Assembly: GCF_000381265.1 (NCBI RefSeq)
Contig: NZ_KB906255.1
Coordinates: 232,495 to 296,494 of the forward strand
Reading direction: 5' to 3'
Source: Curvibacter lanceolatus ATCC 14669
GTDB taxonomy: Bacteria > Pseudomonadota > Gammaproteobacteria > Burkholderiales > Burkholderiaceae_C
Length of the DNA stretch: 64,000 nt
Shown here: one piece after another, positions 40,897-49,463 of the stretch
Layout of the letters: each line of letters opens with the position of its first letter
How positions within the stretch are numbered: the stretch's first letter is position 1
Translations under genes and position numbers: made by a program
The notes under the pieces: model-generated
What the model was told of the DNA's origin: nothing
What the model saw: the letters and a program-made list of their open reading frames with translations, nothing else
Databases searched by the model: none

Positions 40897-40904
40897 GGAC
40901 ATTC

Positions 40905-42212
40905 ATGGAAGAGACCCCTGTTGCCAACCCCGCCAGCGCCTCGATGGTGTCCTGGAGCGTGCTGTGCGTGGACGACGAACCCAGCATCCTGTCGGCCTTG
41001 CGCCGGGTGCTGCGCGCCGAGGGCTGCCGCATCCTCACCGCCGGCAGTGGGGCCGAGGCGCTGGCGCTGCTCGAAGCCGAGCCGGTGGATGTGGTGGTCA
41101 GCGACATGCGCATGCCCGTGATGGATGGCGCCCGCCTGCTGGCCGAGGTGCGCGCCCGCTGGCCCGGCACCGCCCGGGTGCTGCTCACCGGCTATGCCGA
41201 CATGGATGCCACCATCCTGGCCATCAACGAGGGCCAGATCTACCGCTACATCCACAAGCCCTGGGACGAGACCGAACTGCGCCTGACCGTGCGTCAGGCC
41301 GCCGAACGCCAGTTCCTGCAGCGCGAGCGCGACCAGTTGCAGCAACTCACCCAGGTACAGAACGAAGAACTCCAGGTGCTCAATACCGGTCTTGAGCAAC
41401 GGGTGGCCGAACGCACGGCCGAGCTGGGCGTGGCGCACGACAGGCTCAAGAAGAACTACCTCACCACCATCCGCGTGTTTGCGGGCTTGCTCGAAATGCG
41501 CAATGGCCTGCTGGGCGGCCATGGCAAGCGGGTGGCCGATCTGGCGCGACGCATTGCCGTGGCCATGGAAGTGCCCAGCGACCAGGTGCAGGACATCTTT
41601 GTCGCGGGCCTGCTGCATGACATCGGCTTCATGGCGGTGCCTGACACCCTGCTGGCCAAGCCGGTGGGCCGCTACACGCCCGACGAAATGCAGCTCTATC
41701 AGCGCCATGCCGCGCTGGGTGCCCAGTCCCTGATGGCGCTGGACGACATGCAGACCGTGGCCGGCCTGATCCGCGCCCACCACGAACGGTTTGACGGCAA
41801 GGGCTACCCCGACAAGATTGCAGGCAGCGCCATCCCCTTGGGCAGCCGCATCCTGGCGGTGGCCGACACCTGGGACGACCTGCTGCAGGGGCACCTGACC
41901 GGGGCCCAGCTCAAACAGGCCGAGGTCCAGACCCTGATGCAGCGCGCCCGTGGCATCCAGTTCGACCCCGAGGTGGTGGACGTGATCCTGCAGCTGACCC
42001 AGGTCGAAGTGCCTCGGGTGGTCAAACTCCAGCCGGTCAACACCGATGGCCTGGCCCCGGGCATGGTGCTGGGCAAGGACTTCACCACCCCCGAGGGCGT
42101 GGTGTTGCTGGCGGCGGGGCAGAAACTCACCCAGGGACTGATCGACCGCATCCGGCGCTATGAGCAGTCCGAGGGGCGGCCGTTGGACCTGGCCGTGCGC
42201 GAAGCAGCCTGA
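40905..42212 (+). CDS. HD-GYP response regulator (c-di-GMP phosphodiesterase)
   Basis: 435 residues, RpfG-like architecture. The intact N-terminal receiver is CVDDEPSILSALR, VVVSDMRMPVMDG and YIHKPWDETELR. A coiled coil (about 130-180) precedes the HD-GYP domain (about 190-360): LLHDIGFMAVPDTLLAKP with the HD pair, then the complete AHHERFDGKGYP. A further 80-residue C-terminal module (VVKLQPVNTDGLAPGMVLGKDF) follows. The enzyme should hydrolyse c-di-GMP, under control of receiver phosphorylation. The last gene of the operon, eight bases after the kinase, it converges on the Kef gene. Confidence 0.93.
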   Translation: MEETPVANPASASMVSWSVLCVDDEPSILSALRRVLRAEGCRILTAGSGAEALALLEAEPVDVVVSDMRMPVMDGARLLAEVRARWPGTARVLLTGYADMDATILAINEGQIYRYIHKPWDETELRLTVRQAAERQFLQRERDQLQQLTQVQNEELQVLNTGLEQRVAERTAELGVAHDRLKKNYLTTIRVFAGLLEMRNGLLGGHGKRVADLARRIAVAMEVPSDQVQDIFVAGLLHDIGFMAVPDTLLAKPVGRYTPDEMQLYQRHAALGAQSLMALDDMQTVAGLIRAHHERFDGKGYPDKIAGSAIPLGSRILAVADTWDDLLQGHLTGAQLKQAEVQTLMQRARGIQFDPEVVDVILQLTQVEVPRVVKLQPVNTDGLAPGMVLGKDFTTPEGVVLLAAGQKLTQGLIDRIRRYEQSEGRPLDLAVREAA

Positions 42213-42232
42213 GCCTGCGCTCCTTCAGCTGA

Positions 42233-44218
42233 TCATCCCCGCAACAGCTTTTCCTCGGCCAGGGCCAGGGGTTCGGGGCGGCCGGACAGCACCAGCGTGT
42301 CGCCGGGCAGCAGGGGGGTGTCGTCCGCGATCGGCGCCAACTGCCCGCCGTGGCGGCGCAGGCTGAGCACCCGCACCCCCATGGCCTGCAGGGCCAGGTG
42401 GCCCAGCAGCCGGCCGGCCTGGCGGCTGGCTTCGGGCAGGGTGACGGTGTGCAGGCGCTCCTGATCGCGTTCGAGACCCGTGTCGTCGTCGGCCCCGTGG
42501 AAGTAGCCCCGCAGCAGGTTGTAGCGTGCATCGCGCTGGTCCTGCACCACGCGGATCACTCGGCGCATGGGCACCCCGACCAGGGCCAGGGCGTGGCTGG
42601 CCAGCATCAGCGAGCCTTCGATGGCCTCGGGCACCACCTCGGTGGCGCCGGCGGCCTGCAGCTTTTCCAGATCGTGGTCGTCCTGGGTGCGCACGATCAC
42701 CGGCACATGGGCCGCGTGCGAGCGCGCATTGGCCAGCACCTTCAGGGCGCTGGGCACTTCCAGGTAGGTCACCACCACCGCGCTGGCCCGGGCCAGGCCC
42801 GCGGCCATCAGGGCCTGCAGCCGGGCCGCATCGCCAAACACCACCGAGTCTCCGGCGGCGGCCGCCTTGCGCACCCGGTCGGGGTCGAGGTCGAGCGCCA
42901 TGTAGGGTATGCCTTCGCGCTCCAGCATGCGCGCCAGGTTCTGGCCGCAACGGCCATAGCCGCAGATGATCACGTGCTTGCTGGTGTTGATCGATTTGCG
43001 CGCAATGGTGGTCATCTGCAGCGACTGCTGCAGCCATTCGCTGGCCACCAGCTTCATCACGATCCGGTTGCTGTACATGATCAGAAACGGCGTGGCCAGC
43101 ATCGACAGCACCATGGCCGCCAGGATCGGGTTGGTCAGCTCGGGCGACAGCAGCTTGTGCTCTTGCGCCAGCGACAGCAGCACAAAGCCGAACTCACCGG
43201 CCTGGGCCAGGTACAGGCCGGTGCGCAGAGACACCCCGGCCGTGGCGCCCAGGGTGCGGGCCAGCACCGCCACCAGGGTGAGCTTGAGCAGCACCGGCAT
43301 CAGCAGCAGCACCAGCACCAGGCCCCAGCGCTCGAGCACGATGTGCCAGTCCAGCATCATGCCGATGGTGATGAAGAACAGCCCCAGCAGCACGTCGTGG
43401 AAGGGGCGGATGTCGATCTCCACCTGGTGCTTGTATTCGGTCTCGGACACCAGCATGCCGGCAATGAAGGCACCCAGTGCCAGGCTCAGCCCGGCGGTCT
43501 CGGTGAGCCAGGACAGGCCCAGGGTGATCAGCAGCAGGTTGAGCATGAACAGCTCATCGCTCTTGCGCCGCGCCACCAGGGTGAGCCACCAGCGCATCAC
43601 GCGCTGGCCCCCCACCAGCAGCAGGGCCACCAGCGCACCGGCCTTCAGCATGGCCACGCCCAGCTCGGTCAGCAATTGGTTGGGCGGGCTGCTCAGGGCC
43701 GGGATCAGCACCAGCAGGGGCACCACGGCCAGATCCTGGAACAGCAGCACGCCCATCACACGCTTGCCGTGCTCGCTCTCCAGCTCCAGCCGCTCGGCCA
43801 TCAGCTTGACCACGATGGCCGTGCTGCTCATCGCCATGGCCCCGGACAGGGCCAGGGCCGTCTGCCAGCCCATCTTCCAGAGCGTGGGCGCCAGCACCGA
43901 CAAGAACAGCGATCCCAGCGTGCCCAGGCCGATCGTCAGCAGCACCTGCAGCAGGCCCAGGCCGAACACATGGCGGCGCATGGCGCGCAGCTTGGGCAGG
44001 CTGAACTCCAGCCCGATCGCGAACATCAGGAACACCACCCCGAACTCGCCCAGGTGGCGGACCCCCTCCGAGTTCTGGGCCAGGGCCAGTGCATGGGGGC
44101 CGATCAGCACGCCCGCGATCAGGTAGCCGAGCATCGGGGGCAGCTTCAGGCTGCGGCAGCCCACCACGCCCAGCACGGCGGCCAGCAGGTAAAGCAGCGT
44201 GAGTTCCAGTGAGGTCAT
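42233..44218 (-). CDS. Kef-type monovalent cation:proton antiporter (CPA2)
   Basis: A 661-residue inner-membrane protein. The N-terminal Na+/H+ exchanger domain has about 12 helices (MTSLELTLLYLLAAVLGVVGC, PPMLGYLIAGVLIGPHALAL, FGVVFLMFAIGLEFSLPKL, FQDLAVVPLLVLIPAL). A cytoplasmic RCK/TrkA_N domain (HVIICGYGRCGQNLARMLE) and a TrkA_C domain end the protein. Kef family members export potassium and are gated by glutathione adducts and NAD(H). Its neighbour on the other strand, kdsD, starts about 60 bp from its start, as in other betaproteobacterial LPS-core clusters. No KefF/KefG ancillary subunit is adjacent. Confidence 0.92.
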   Translation of the reverse strand: MTSLELTLLYLLAAVLGVVGCRSLKLPPMLGYLIAGVLIGPHALALAQNSEGVRHLGEFGVVFLMFAIGLEFSLPKLRAMRRHVFGLGLLQVLLTIGLGTLGSLFLSVLAPTLWKMGWQTALALSGAMAMSSTAIVVKLMAERLELESEHGKRVMGVLLFQDLAVVPLLVLIPALSSPPNQLLTELGVAMLKAGALVALLLVGGQRVMRWWLTLVARRKSDELFMLNLLLITLGLSWLTETAGLSLALGAFIAGMLVSETEYKHQVEIDIRPFHDVLLGLFFITIGMMLDWHIVLERWGLVLVLLLMPVLLKLTLVAVLARTLGATAGVSLRTGLYLAQAGEFGFVLLSLAQEHKLLSPELTNPILAAMVLSMLATPFLIMYSNRIVMKLVASEWLQQSLQMTTIARKSINTSKHVIICGYGRCGQNLARMLEREGIPYMALDLDPDRVRKAAAAGDSVVFGDAARLQALMAAGLARASAVVVTYLEVPSALKVLANARSHAAHVPVIVRTQDDHDLEKLQAAGATEVVPEAIEGSLMLASHALALVGVPMRRVIRVVQDQRDARYNLLRGYFHGADDDTGLERDQERLHTVTLPEASRQAGRLLGHLALQAMGVRVLSLRRHGGQLAPIADDTPLLPGDTLVLSGRPEPLALAEEKLLRG

Positions 44219-44277
44219 AGCGTTCGATACTAGCCCACGGAGGTTGCGGGCATGGTGCGGTCGATAAAATCACCGGC

Positions 44278-45255
44278 ATGACATTTGATCCCCAACAGGT
44301 GCTGAGCCGCGCCTTGCAAACCTTTGACATCGAGGCCGCTGCGGTCCAGGGCCTCAAGGCCCGCACCGGGGCCGCGTTTGTGGAGGTGGTGCGGCGCATC
44401 CTGGCCACGCAAGGGCGCGTGGTGGTCACCGGCATGGGCAAGAGTGGCCATGTGGGCCGCAAGATCGCCGCCACCCTGGCCTCCACCGGCACGCCAGCCA
44501 TGTTTGTGCACCCGGCCGAGGCCAGCCACGGCGACCTGGGCATGATCACCGCAGCCGATGTGGTGCTGGCCATCTCCAACAGCGGTGAGTCGGCCGAGCT
44601 GGACGCCATCTTGCCGGTGGTCAAGCGCCTGGGGGCCTTGCTGATCGGCATGACCGGCGGCGCTCAGTCATCTCTGGCGCGCCATGCCGACTTGGTGATC
44701 GACAGCGGTGTCGAAGCCGAAGCCTGTCCCCTCAACCTGGCGCCCACCGCGAGCACCACCGCCCAGATGGCCTTGGGCGATGCCCTGGCCGTGGCCCTGC
44801 TGGAAGCCCGGGGCTTTGGCGCCGAAGACTTTGCGCGCTCCCACCCGGGCGGGGCCCTGGGCCGCAGGCTGCTCACCCATGTCGGTGATGTCATGCGCCG
44901 CGGGGATGCCGTGCCCCAGGTCCGGCCCGAGGCCCCTTTCCTGGAGCTGATGCGTGAGATGAGCGTCAAGGGCCTGGGCGCCTCGGCCGTGGTCGATGAG
45001 GCCGGCGCCGTGGTGGGCATCTTCACCGATGGCGATCTGCGCCGCCTGATCGAGCAGGGCGTGGACCTGCGCGGCGTGGTGGCCCGCGAGGTGATGCACC
45101 CGCGCCCACGCCGCATCCGCAGCGATGCGCTGGCCGTCGACGCCGCCAGCCTGATGGAGCAGCACAGCATCACCAGCGTGCTGGTCTGCGAACCCGACGA
45201 TACCCTGGTGGGCATCGTGCACATCGGCGACCTGATGCGCGCCAAGGTCATCTGA
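44278..45255 (+). CDS. kdsD: D-arabinose 5-phosphate isomerase KdsD
   Basis: Converts ribulose 5-phosphate to arabinose 5-phosphate, the first step to Kdo of LPS. The 325 residues match KpsF/GutQ. The SIS domain (RVVVTGMGKSGHVGRKIAATL; HGDLGMI; AISNSGESAEL) is followed by two CBS domains (VGDVMRRGDAVPQV and VMHPRPRRIRSDALAVD). It is the first gene of kdsD-kdsC-lptC-SDR, a tight rightward string. Confidence 0.95.
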   Translation: MTFDPQQVLSRALQTFDIEAAAVQGLKARTGAAFVEVVRRILATQGRVVVTGMGKSGHVGRKIAATLASTGTPAMFVHPAEASHGDLGMITAADVVLAISNSGESAELDAILPVVKRLGALLIGMTGGAQSSLARHADLVIDSGVEAEACPLNLAPTASTTAQMALGDALAVALLEARGFGAEDFARSHPGGALGRRLLTHVGDVMRRGDAVPQVRPEAPFLELMREMSVKGLGASAVVDEAGAVVGIFTDGDLRRLIEQGVDLRGVVAREVMHPRPRRIRSDALAVDAASLMEQHSITSVLVCEPDDTLVGIVHIGDLMRAKVI

Positions 45256-45266
45256 GAAAGCCTGTT

Positions 45267-45863
45267 GTGAACCCTTCTGCCCCCGCCTCTGTGGCCGCCC
45301 TGGCGCCCCTCGCGCCCTTGCTCCCCGCCCTGCGCTTCGACCCCGAGCTGCTGCTGGCCGCCCAGGGCATCAAGGTGGCCTTCTTCGATGTCGACGGTGT
45401 GCTCACCGACGGCGGCCTGTATTTCAGCGAGGCGGGCGAGACGCTCAAGCGCTTCAGCACCCTGGATGGTCATGGCCTGAAGCTGCTGCCCCGCGCCGGC
45501 ATCACCCCGGTGGTCATCACAGGCCGTGATTCGCAGCCGCTGCGCCGGCGCCTGCAGGCCCTGGGCATCACCCATGTGCATTACGGCACCGAAGACAAGC
45601 GGCCGGCCGCCGAGCAGACCCTGCAGGCCCTGGGCCTGGACTGGTCGCAGGCCGCCGCCATCGGCGACGACTGGCCCGACCTGCCCGTGCTGCGCCGCTG
45701 CGCCTTGGCCGCCGCGCCGGCCAATGCCCACCCCGAAGCCCTGGCCTGCGCCCGCTATGTCACCCGGCTGCGTGGGGGCGAAGGGGCCGGGCGTGAGTTC
45801 TGTGACCTGCTGCTGGTGGCCAGCGGCCGCTACGCCGGCCTGCTGCAGGACGCCGCCTCATGA
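45267..45863 (+). CDS. kdsC: Kdo 8-phosphate phosphatase KdsC
   Basis: HAD-superfamily phosphatase (198 residues) that removes the phosphate from Kdo 8-phosphate. The C0-type HAD motifs are visible: AFFDVDGVLTDGGLY (nucleophile Asp), VVITGRDS, and IGDDWPDLPVLRR. An N-terminal alanine/proline-rich tail of about 25 residues precedes the fold, longer than in E. coli KdsC. It follows kdsD by 11 bases and overlaps lptC (ATGA 45860-45863). Confidence 0.94.
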   Translation: MNPSAPASVAALAPLAPLLPALRFDPELLLAAQGIKVAFFDVDGVLTDGGLYFSEAGETLKRFSTLDGHGLKLLPRAGITPVVITGRDSQPLRRRLQALGITHVHYGTEDKRPAAEQTLQALGLDWSQAAAIGDDWPDLPVLRRCALAAAPANAHPEALACARYVTRLRGGEGAGREFCDLLLVASGRYAGLLQDAAS

Positions 45864-46522
45864 GCACCGCCACCCTGCCACGGCGCCGGCCCGCCCTGGG
45901 CCTGTTGCGCCTGCTGCTCGATCACCTGTCCATCTACCTGCCGGTGATGCTCATGGGCGTGCTGGCCCTGGGCACCTACTGGTTGGTGCGCACCACCCCG
46001 GTGTTCTCCCCCGCCGGCCCGCAGCAGGCGCCGCGTCACGAGCCCGACTATTTCATGCGCGACTTCGCGGTCAAGACCTTTGACCCGCAGGGCCGCCTGA
46101 AAAGCGAGGTGCGCGGCACCGAGGGGCGCCATTACCCCGACACCGACACGCTGGAGATCGACCAGGTCCATCTGCGCTCCTACAGTGCCGAGGGCCAGGT
46201 CACGGTGGCCACCGCCAAGCGGGCCTTGAGCAACAGCGACAGCACCGAGGTGCAGCTGTTCGGCAATGCCGTGGTGGTGCGTGAGCCTTTCACCGACGCC
46301 AGCGGGCGGGTGGCGCCGCGCATGGAGTTCCGCAGCGAGTTCCTGCACGCCTTCACCGACACCGAGAAAGTGCGCAGTCACCTGCCCGTGGTGCTGATCC
46401 GTGGCGATGACCGTTTCACCGGCGACACCATGGATTTCGACAACCTGGCCCGCACCCTCGAACTGCGCGGCCATGTGCACGGCACCCTGGTGCCGGGTGT
46501 GGCCGTGAAGCCCAGGCGCTGA
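45860..46522 (+). CDS. lptC: LPS export protein LptC
   Basis: Bitopic inner-membrane component of the LptBFGC transporter that passes LPS to LptA. In 220 residues: a single N-terminal membrane helix (LPVMLMGVLALGTYWLVRTTP) followed by the beta-jellyroll periplasmic domain (FMRDFAVKTFDPQGRLKSEVRG, VQLFGNAVVVRE, GDTMDFDNLARTLELRGHVHG). ATGA overlap with kdsC. In many proteobacteria lptA and lptB follow immediately; here an SDR gene does instead. Confidence 0.92.
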   Translation: MSTATLPRRRPALGLLRLLLDHLSIYLPVMLMGVLALGTYWLVRTTPVFSPAGPQQAPRHEPDYFMRDFAVKTFDPQGRLKSEVRGTEGRHYPDTDTLEIDQVHLRSYSAEGQVTVATAKRALSNSDSTEVQLFGNAVVVREPFTDASGRVAPRMEFRSEFLHAFTDTEKVRSHLPVVLIRGDDRFTGDTMDFDNLARTLELRGHVHGTLVPGVAVKPRR

Positions 46523-46529
46523 GGGCCGC

Positions 46530-47321
46530 ATGAGCCCGCAACAGCGTCCCCTGGTGTTCATCACCGGTGCCTCCAGCGGCATCGGCCAGGCCCTGGCCTG
46601 GCGGTTCCACCAGGCTGGCTGGCGCCTCGCTCTGGTGGCGCGGCGCCACGCCGAGATGCAGGCCTGGGCCGAGCAGCAGGGCTTGGCCCCTGAGCGCTAC
46701 GCCCTCTACCCGGCCGATGTGTCGGTGACCGATGAGATCGTGGCGGCGGGTCAGGCCTGCCTGCAGCAACAGGGCTTGCCCGATGTGGTGGTGGCCAATG
46801 CCGGCATCAGCGTCGGGGTGGACACCGCCGAGCGCGAGGATCTGGCGGTGCTGGCCCGCATCTTTGCCACCAACAACATCGGTCTGGCGGCCACCTTCCA
46901 CCCTTTCATCACTGGCATGGTCCAGCGCGGTGCCGGCACCCTGGTCGGCGTGGGCAGCGTGGCCGGCATCCGTGGCCTGCCGGGCCATGGTGGCTATTGC
47001 GCCAGCAAGGCCGGCGTGATCAGCTATTGCGAGAGCCTGCGCGGTGAAATGCGCCCCCATGGCGTGAAGGTGGTCACGATCTGCCCCGGCTATGTGGACA
47101 CGCCCCTGACCCGCCAGAACCGCTACGGCATGCCTTTTCTCATGAGCCCCGAGGCCTTCGCCGAGAGCGCTTACCGGGCCATCCTCGCGGGCGTGCGATA
47201 CCGCGTCATTCCTTGGCAGATGGGGGTGGTGGCCAGCTTGTTGCGCGCCCTGCCCAATGCCTGGTTCGACCGCCTGTTGGTGGGCCGTCCTCGCAAGCAC
47301 CGGCAGTCATCGCAGGGCTGA
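46530..47321 (+). CDS. SDR family oxidoreductase
   Basis: A 263-residue classical short-chain dehydrogenase/reductase. TGASSGIGQALAW (the TGxxxGIG dinucleotide motif), VVANAGIS (NAG motif), a Ser of VGVGSVAG, and YCASKAGVISYCESLRGE (YxxxK) are present. It begins eight bases after lptC and is likely co-transcribed with the kds/lpt genes. Substrate unknown; a link to LPS cannot be shown. A strong hairpin terminator lies 58 bp past the stop. Confidence 0.9.
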   Translation: MSPQQRPLVFITGASSGIGQALAWRFHQAGWRLALVARRHAEMQAWAEQQGLAPERYALYPADVSVTDEIVAAGQACLQQQGLPDVVVANAGISVGVDTAEREDLAVLARIFATNNIGLAATFHPFITGMVQRGAGTLVGVGSVAGIRGLPGHGGYCASKAGVISYCESLRGEMRPHGVKVVTICPGYVDTPLTRQNRYGMPFLMSPEAFAESAYRAILAGVRYRVIPWQMGVVASLLRALPNAWFDRLLVGRPRKHRQSSQG

Positions 47322-47378
47322 GCCCGGGCCGTCCAGCGGCAAGCCCCAGTTTGGCGCTGTGGGTGGGCCCCCCAAAGA

Positions 47379-47410
47379 AAAAGGCTCCCTGGGGAGCCTT
47401 TTGCCTGCCT
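47379..47410. terminator. Bidirectional intrinsic terminator (SDR / RRM gene)
   Basis: AAAAGGCTCCC (47379-47389) pairs with GGGAGCCTTTT (47392-47402); A-rich on the left flank, T-rich at the right end. It can terminate the SDR transcript and the convergent RRM gene. Confidence 0.85.
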
Positions 47411-47445
47411 GGTTGAACGCCCAGGTGCGTACTGTTCAAAACCGA

Positions 47446-47934
47446 TCAGTAGCTGTTGCCGCCGCCGTAGCCGCCGCCGCCACCACCGCCGTAGCCGCCA
47501 CGGCCACCGCCGTTGCCGCCACGCGGGCCAGCGCCGTAGGGGCTGCGGAAGCCGCCTTCGCCGCCACCACCACCGCTGCGGCCACCGCCGAAGCCGCCAC
47601 CACCGCCGCCGCTGCGGCCGCCACCACCGTAGCCGCCACCACCGCCGCCGCCGCCGAAGCCGCCACCGCTACGCGGGGGACGGGGTTCCATCGGGCGGGC
47701 TTCGTTGACCACCACGCTGCGGCCACCGAGGGATTGACCGTTCATGCCGTTGATGGCGGATTGTGCTTCGGCGTCGCTCGCCATTTCCACAAAGCCGAAA
47801 CCCTTCGAGCGGCCGGTGTCACGCTCCATCATGACCTTGGCGCTGGTCACAGCACCAAATTGGCCAAAAGCCTGTTCCAGGTCGTTGTCGCGCACCGAGT
47901 AAGGCAGGTTGCCTACGTACAGTTTGTTGCCCAT
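47446..47934 (-). CDS. Glycine-rich RNA-binding protein (RRM)
   Basis: A 162-residue RNA chaperone-like protein: one RNA-recognition motif (MGNKLYVGNLPYSVRDNDLEQAFGQFG, RNP2 LYVGNL, RNP1 RSKGFGFVEM) in residues 1-82, then an 80-residue glycine-rich tail. The tail has many short GGGG/GYGGGG/GFGGG repeats and ends GGNSY. Such single-RRM, Gly-rich proteins are often cold-induced (Rbp family). The start at 47934 is set by the canonical RRM opening and a GGAG upstream; longer frames add unrelated sequence. Confidence 0.94.
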   Translation of the reverse strand: MGNKLYVGNLPYSVRDNDLEQAFGQFGAVTSAKVMMERDTGRSKGFGFVEMASDAEAQSAINGMNGQSLGGRSVVVNEARPMEPRPPRSGGGFGGGGGGGGYGGGGRSGGGGGGFGGGRSGGGGGEGGFRSPYGAGPRGGNGGGRGGYGGGGGGGYGGGNSY

Positions 47935-48049
47935 CAAGGGACTCCTCAAAAACACATTAACAAAGCGATGGAGTCCCGAAAACGCACACTTCGGACGCGA
48001 ACCTGACCGATCACCGCAAGCTTGCATGGAATCGAAGCCATGCTTCTGC

Positions 48050-48079
48050 ATTAAAACCATGGTGTATTGAAAAATGCAA
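48050..48079 (-). promoter_or_regulatory. Candidate promoter of the RRM gene
   Basis: On the minus strand TTGCAT (48074-48079), 18-bp spacer, TTTAAT (48050-48055). This would give a leader of about 110 nt before the ATG, a length often seen in cold-shock RNA chaperone genes. Confidence 0.35.
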
Positions 48080-48173
48080 GTGTTTTTTTGTTTCTTTGCG
48101 GGAAATGAACCGAAAAAAAACAAATTCAATTCATGGCCGATATCGGTGGCGCAGGTGACATGGCCTTTTTGCG

Positions 48174-48404
48174 TCAGGGTTGATCGCCAGGAGGAGGGGG
48201 GTTGCCGGCTTCGCCAGAGTCAGCCTGATGTCGCCATTGGGTGAAGGCGCTGCGCATGGTCAGCACCTGTTTGGCAAACAGGGGGCAGGCATCGCAGGCG
48301 GCCAGATGCAGCCGCAGTGCCAGCTTCTCTTTCAGGCCCAGTTGGCGGTCTTCACGGGCCAGCAGCAGGGCGGCCACTTCCTTGCAGTTGCGTCGCAGGA
48401 TCAT
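48174..48404 (-). CDS. Zinc-finger anti-sigma factor
   Basis: A 76-residue soluble protein with zf-HC2 (anti-sigma zinc finger) features: NCKEVAALLLAREDRQLGLKEKLALRLHLAACDACPLF, where the HxxxCxxC arrangement (HLAACDAC) can bind zinc. Its ATG overlaps the stop of the sigma-factor gene (ATGA 48401-48404), so it is probably co-produced with its target. It has no transmembrane segment, unlike the NrsF-type membrane anti-sigmas; it may sense metal or redox changes directly. Confidence 0.82.
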   Translation of the reverse strand: MILRRNCKEVAALLLAREDRQLGLKEKLALRLHLAACDACPLFAKQVLTMRSAFTQWRHQADSGEAGNPPPPGDQP

Positions 48405-48967
48405 GGCGTGACCCCCCGGGGCAGGCCGAACCAGTGGATTTCAAGGCACTCCCGCAGCCGCAAGCGGGCCCGGTGCAGTTGCACATACAGGTGGTTCGGG
48501 CTCAGCTTGAGTTCCAGGCAGATTTCTTCGCACGACAGCTCCAGCCATTCGCGCATCAGAAACACCCGGCCCATGGCCGCCGGCAGGCGTTCGGTGCAGG
48601 TCTCCAGCACTTCGATGAATTGGCGCGACTGCAATTGCTGCTCAGGGTTGCCCCAGTCGAGCGGGGGCTGTGCAAAGTGGCCGTTGGCCGTGAAGCTCAG
48701 GGCTTCCAGTTCATCGCTCTCGTCGTCACCGGTGTCCAGCACCACTTCGCGGGCGCGCTGGCGCATCTGGTCGACCACCTTGTGCTTCAGGATGCCCACC
48801 AGCCAGGTCTTCAGTTGCGATTGCTGTTGAAACGCCTGGGGTCGGCTCAGGGCCGCCAGCAAGGTCTCGGACACCGCGTCCTCGGCCCAGGTCTCGTTGC
48901 GCAATTGCAGTCGCGCAAACTTGATCAGATAGGGCCGATGCTCGGCCAGCTGGTGTTCGAAACTCAT
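48401..48967 (-). CDS. ECF-type RNA polymerase sigma factor
   Basis: A 188-residue sigma-70 ECF factor. Region 2 (ETWAEDAVSETLLAAL, FQQQSQLKTWLVGILKHKVVDQMRQ) and region 4 (LPAAMGRVFLMREWLELSCEEICLELKLSPNHLYVQLHRARLRLRECLE) are clear. The start at 48967 (MSFEHQLAEHRPYL) is the best match; an upstream ATG at 48991 adds eight residues, and neither has a clear Shine-Dalgarno sequence. It is divergent from bufA1 with 179 bp between. Sigma factors of this kind control bufferin genes in Caulobacter; here this is inferred from context. Confidence 0.9.
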   Translation of the reverse strand: MSFEHQLAEHRPYLIKFARLQLRNETWAEDAVSETLLAALSRPQAFQQQSQLKTWLVGILKHKVVDQMRQRAREVVLDTGDDESDELEALSFTANGHFAQPPLDWGNPEQQLQSRQFIEVLETCTERLPAAMGRVFLMREWLELSCEEICLELKLSPNHLYVQLHRARLRLRECLEIHWFGLPRGVTP

Positions 48968-49038
48968 GGCCGCAGTGTATTGAAACGGCATGACATGCAA
49001 AGCACTGAAAGGCTTGCAAAAAAATATTTCACCAATCT

Positions 49039-49066
49039 TGTAAGAATCGCTGTGTCGGGCCGACTC
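49039..49066 (+). promoter_or_regulatory. Candidate ECF-type promoter of bufferin operon
   Basis: TGTAAG (49039-49044), 16-bp spacer, CGACTC (49061-49066), resembling ECF -35/-10 pairs. It is followed by a leader of about 70 nt and AGGAG before bufA1. The regulator would be the divergent ECF factor. Confidence 0.4.
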
Positions 49067-49146
49067 ACCCTCAACCGGCGATTTGATTGGCCCACCCGGG
49101 CCCCGGTTGAAAGTCATTTTCTTCAACGTCACCCCAGGAGATTTCC

Positions 49147-49434
49147 ATGAACCAACGTGCTTTGTTTGCCGCTGCTGCCGCCTCTTTGCTGTCCTCCGCC
49201 CTGCTGGCTTCCGGCCCCGTGCTGGCGCAAGACACGGCCAAGGAAAAATGCTTCGGCATCGCCAAGGCGGGCCAGAACGACTGCGCCAACCTCAGTGGCA
49301 GCCATTCGTGTGCCGGCCAGGCCAAGGAAGACATGTCCAAGGCCGACTGGAAGTACGTGGCCAAGGGCACGTGCAAGCAGATGTCGGGCATGACCATGGA
49401 CGAAGCCAAGATGGCTGCCGGCAAGAAGGGCTGA
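49147..49434 (+). CDS. bufA1: Bufferin BufA1 (former DUF2282) precursor
   Basis: A 95-residue exported peptide precursor. A signal peptide ([28 protein letters not shown]) ends at about residue 28, and the mature part has four cysteines (35, 46, 55, 76) in KCFG, NDCAN, SCAG and GTCKQ contexts. In this family these cysteines are converted to thiooxazole-type groups by the MNIO enzyme and the product binds copper in the periplasm. It is followed directly by the MNIO gene and by bufC, as in characterised bufferin clusters. AGGAG lies 6 bp before the ATG. Modification is inferred. Confidence 0.88.
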   Translation: MNQRALFAAAAASLLSSALLASGPVLAQDTAKEKCFGIAKAGQNDCANLSGSHSCAGQAKEDMSKADWKYVAKGTCKQMSGMTMDEAKMAAGKKG

Positions 49435-49463
49435 GGCTGAAGTTGCCTGAGCAGGAGCATTCC

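Noticed and set aside
42350-44212. 620-codon plus-strand frame opposite the Kef antiporter
   Set aside because: Extremely histidine/glutamine-rich shadow with no ribosome binding site.
47446-47690. Repeat array in the RRM gene tail
   Set aside because: Low-complexity GGN codons of the glycine-rich domain, not a CRISPR or DNA repeat element.
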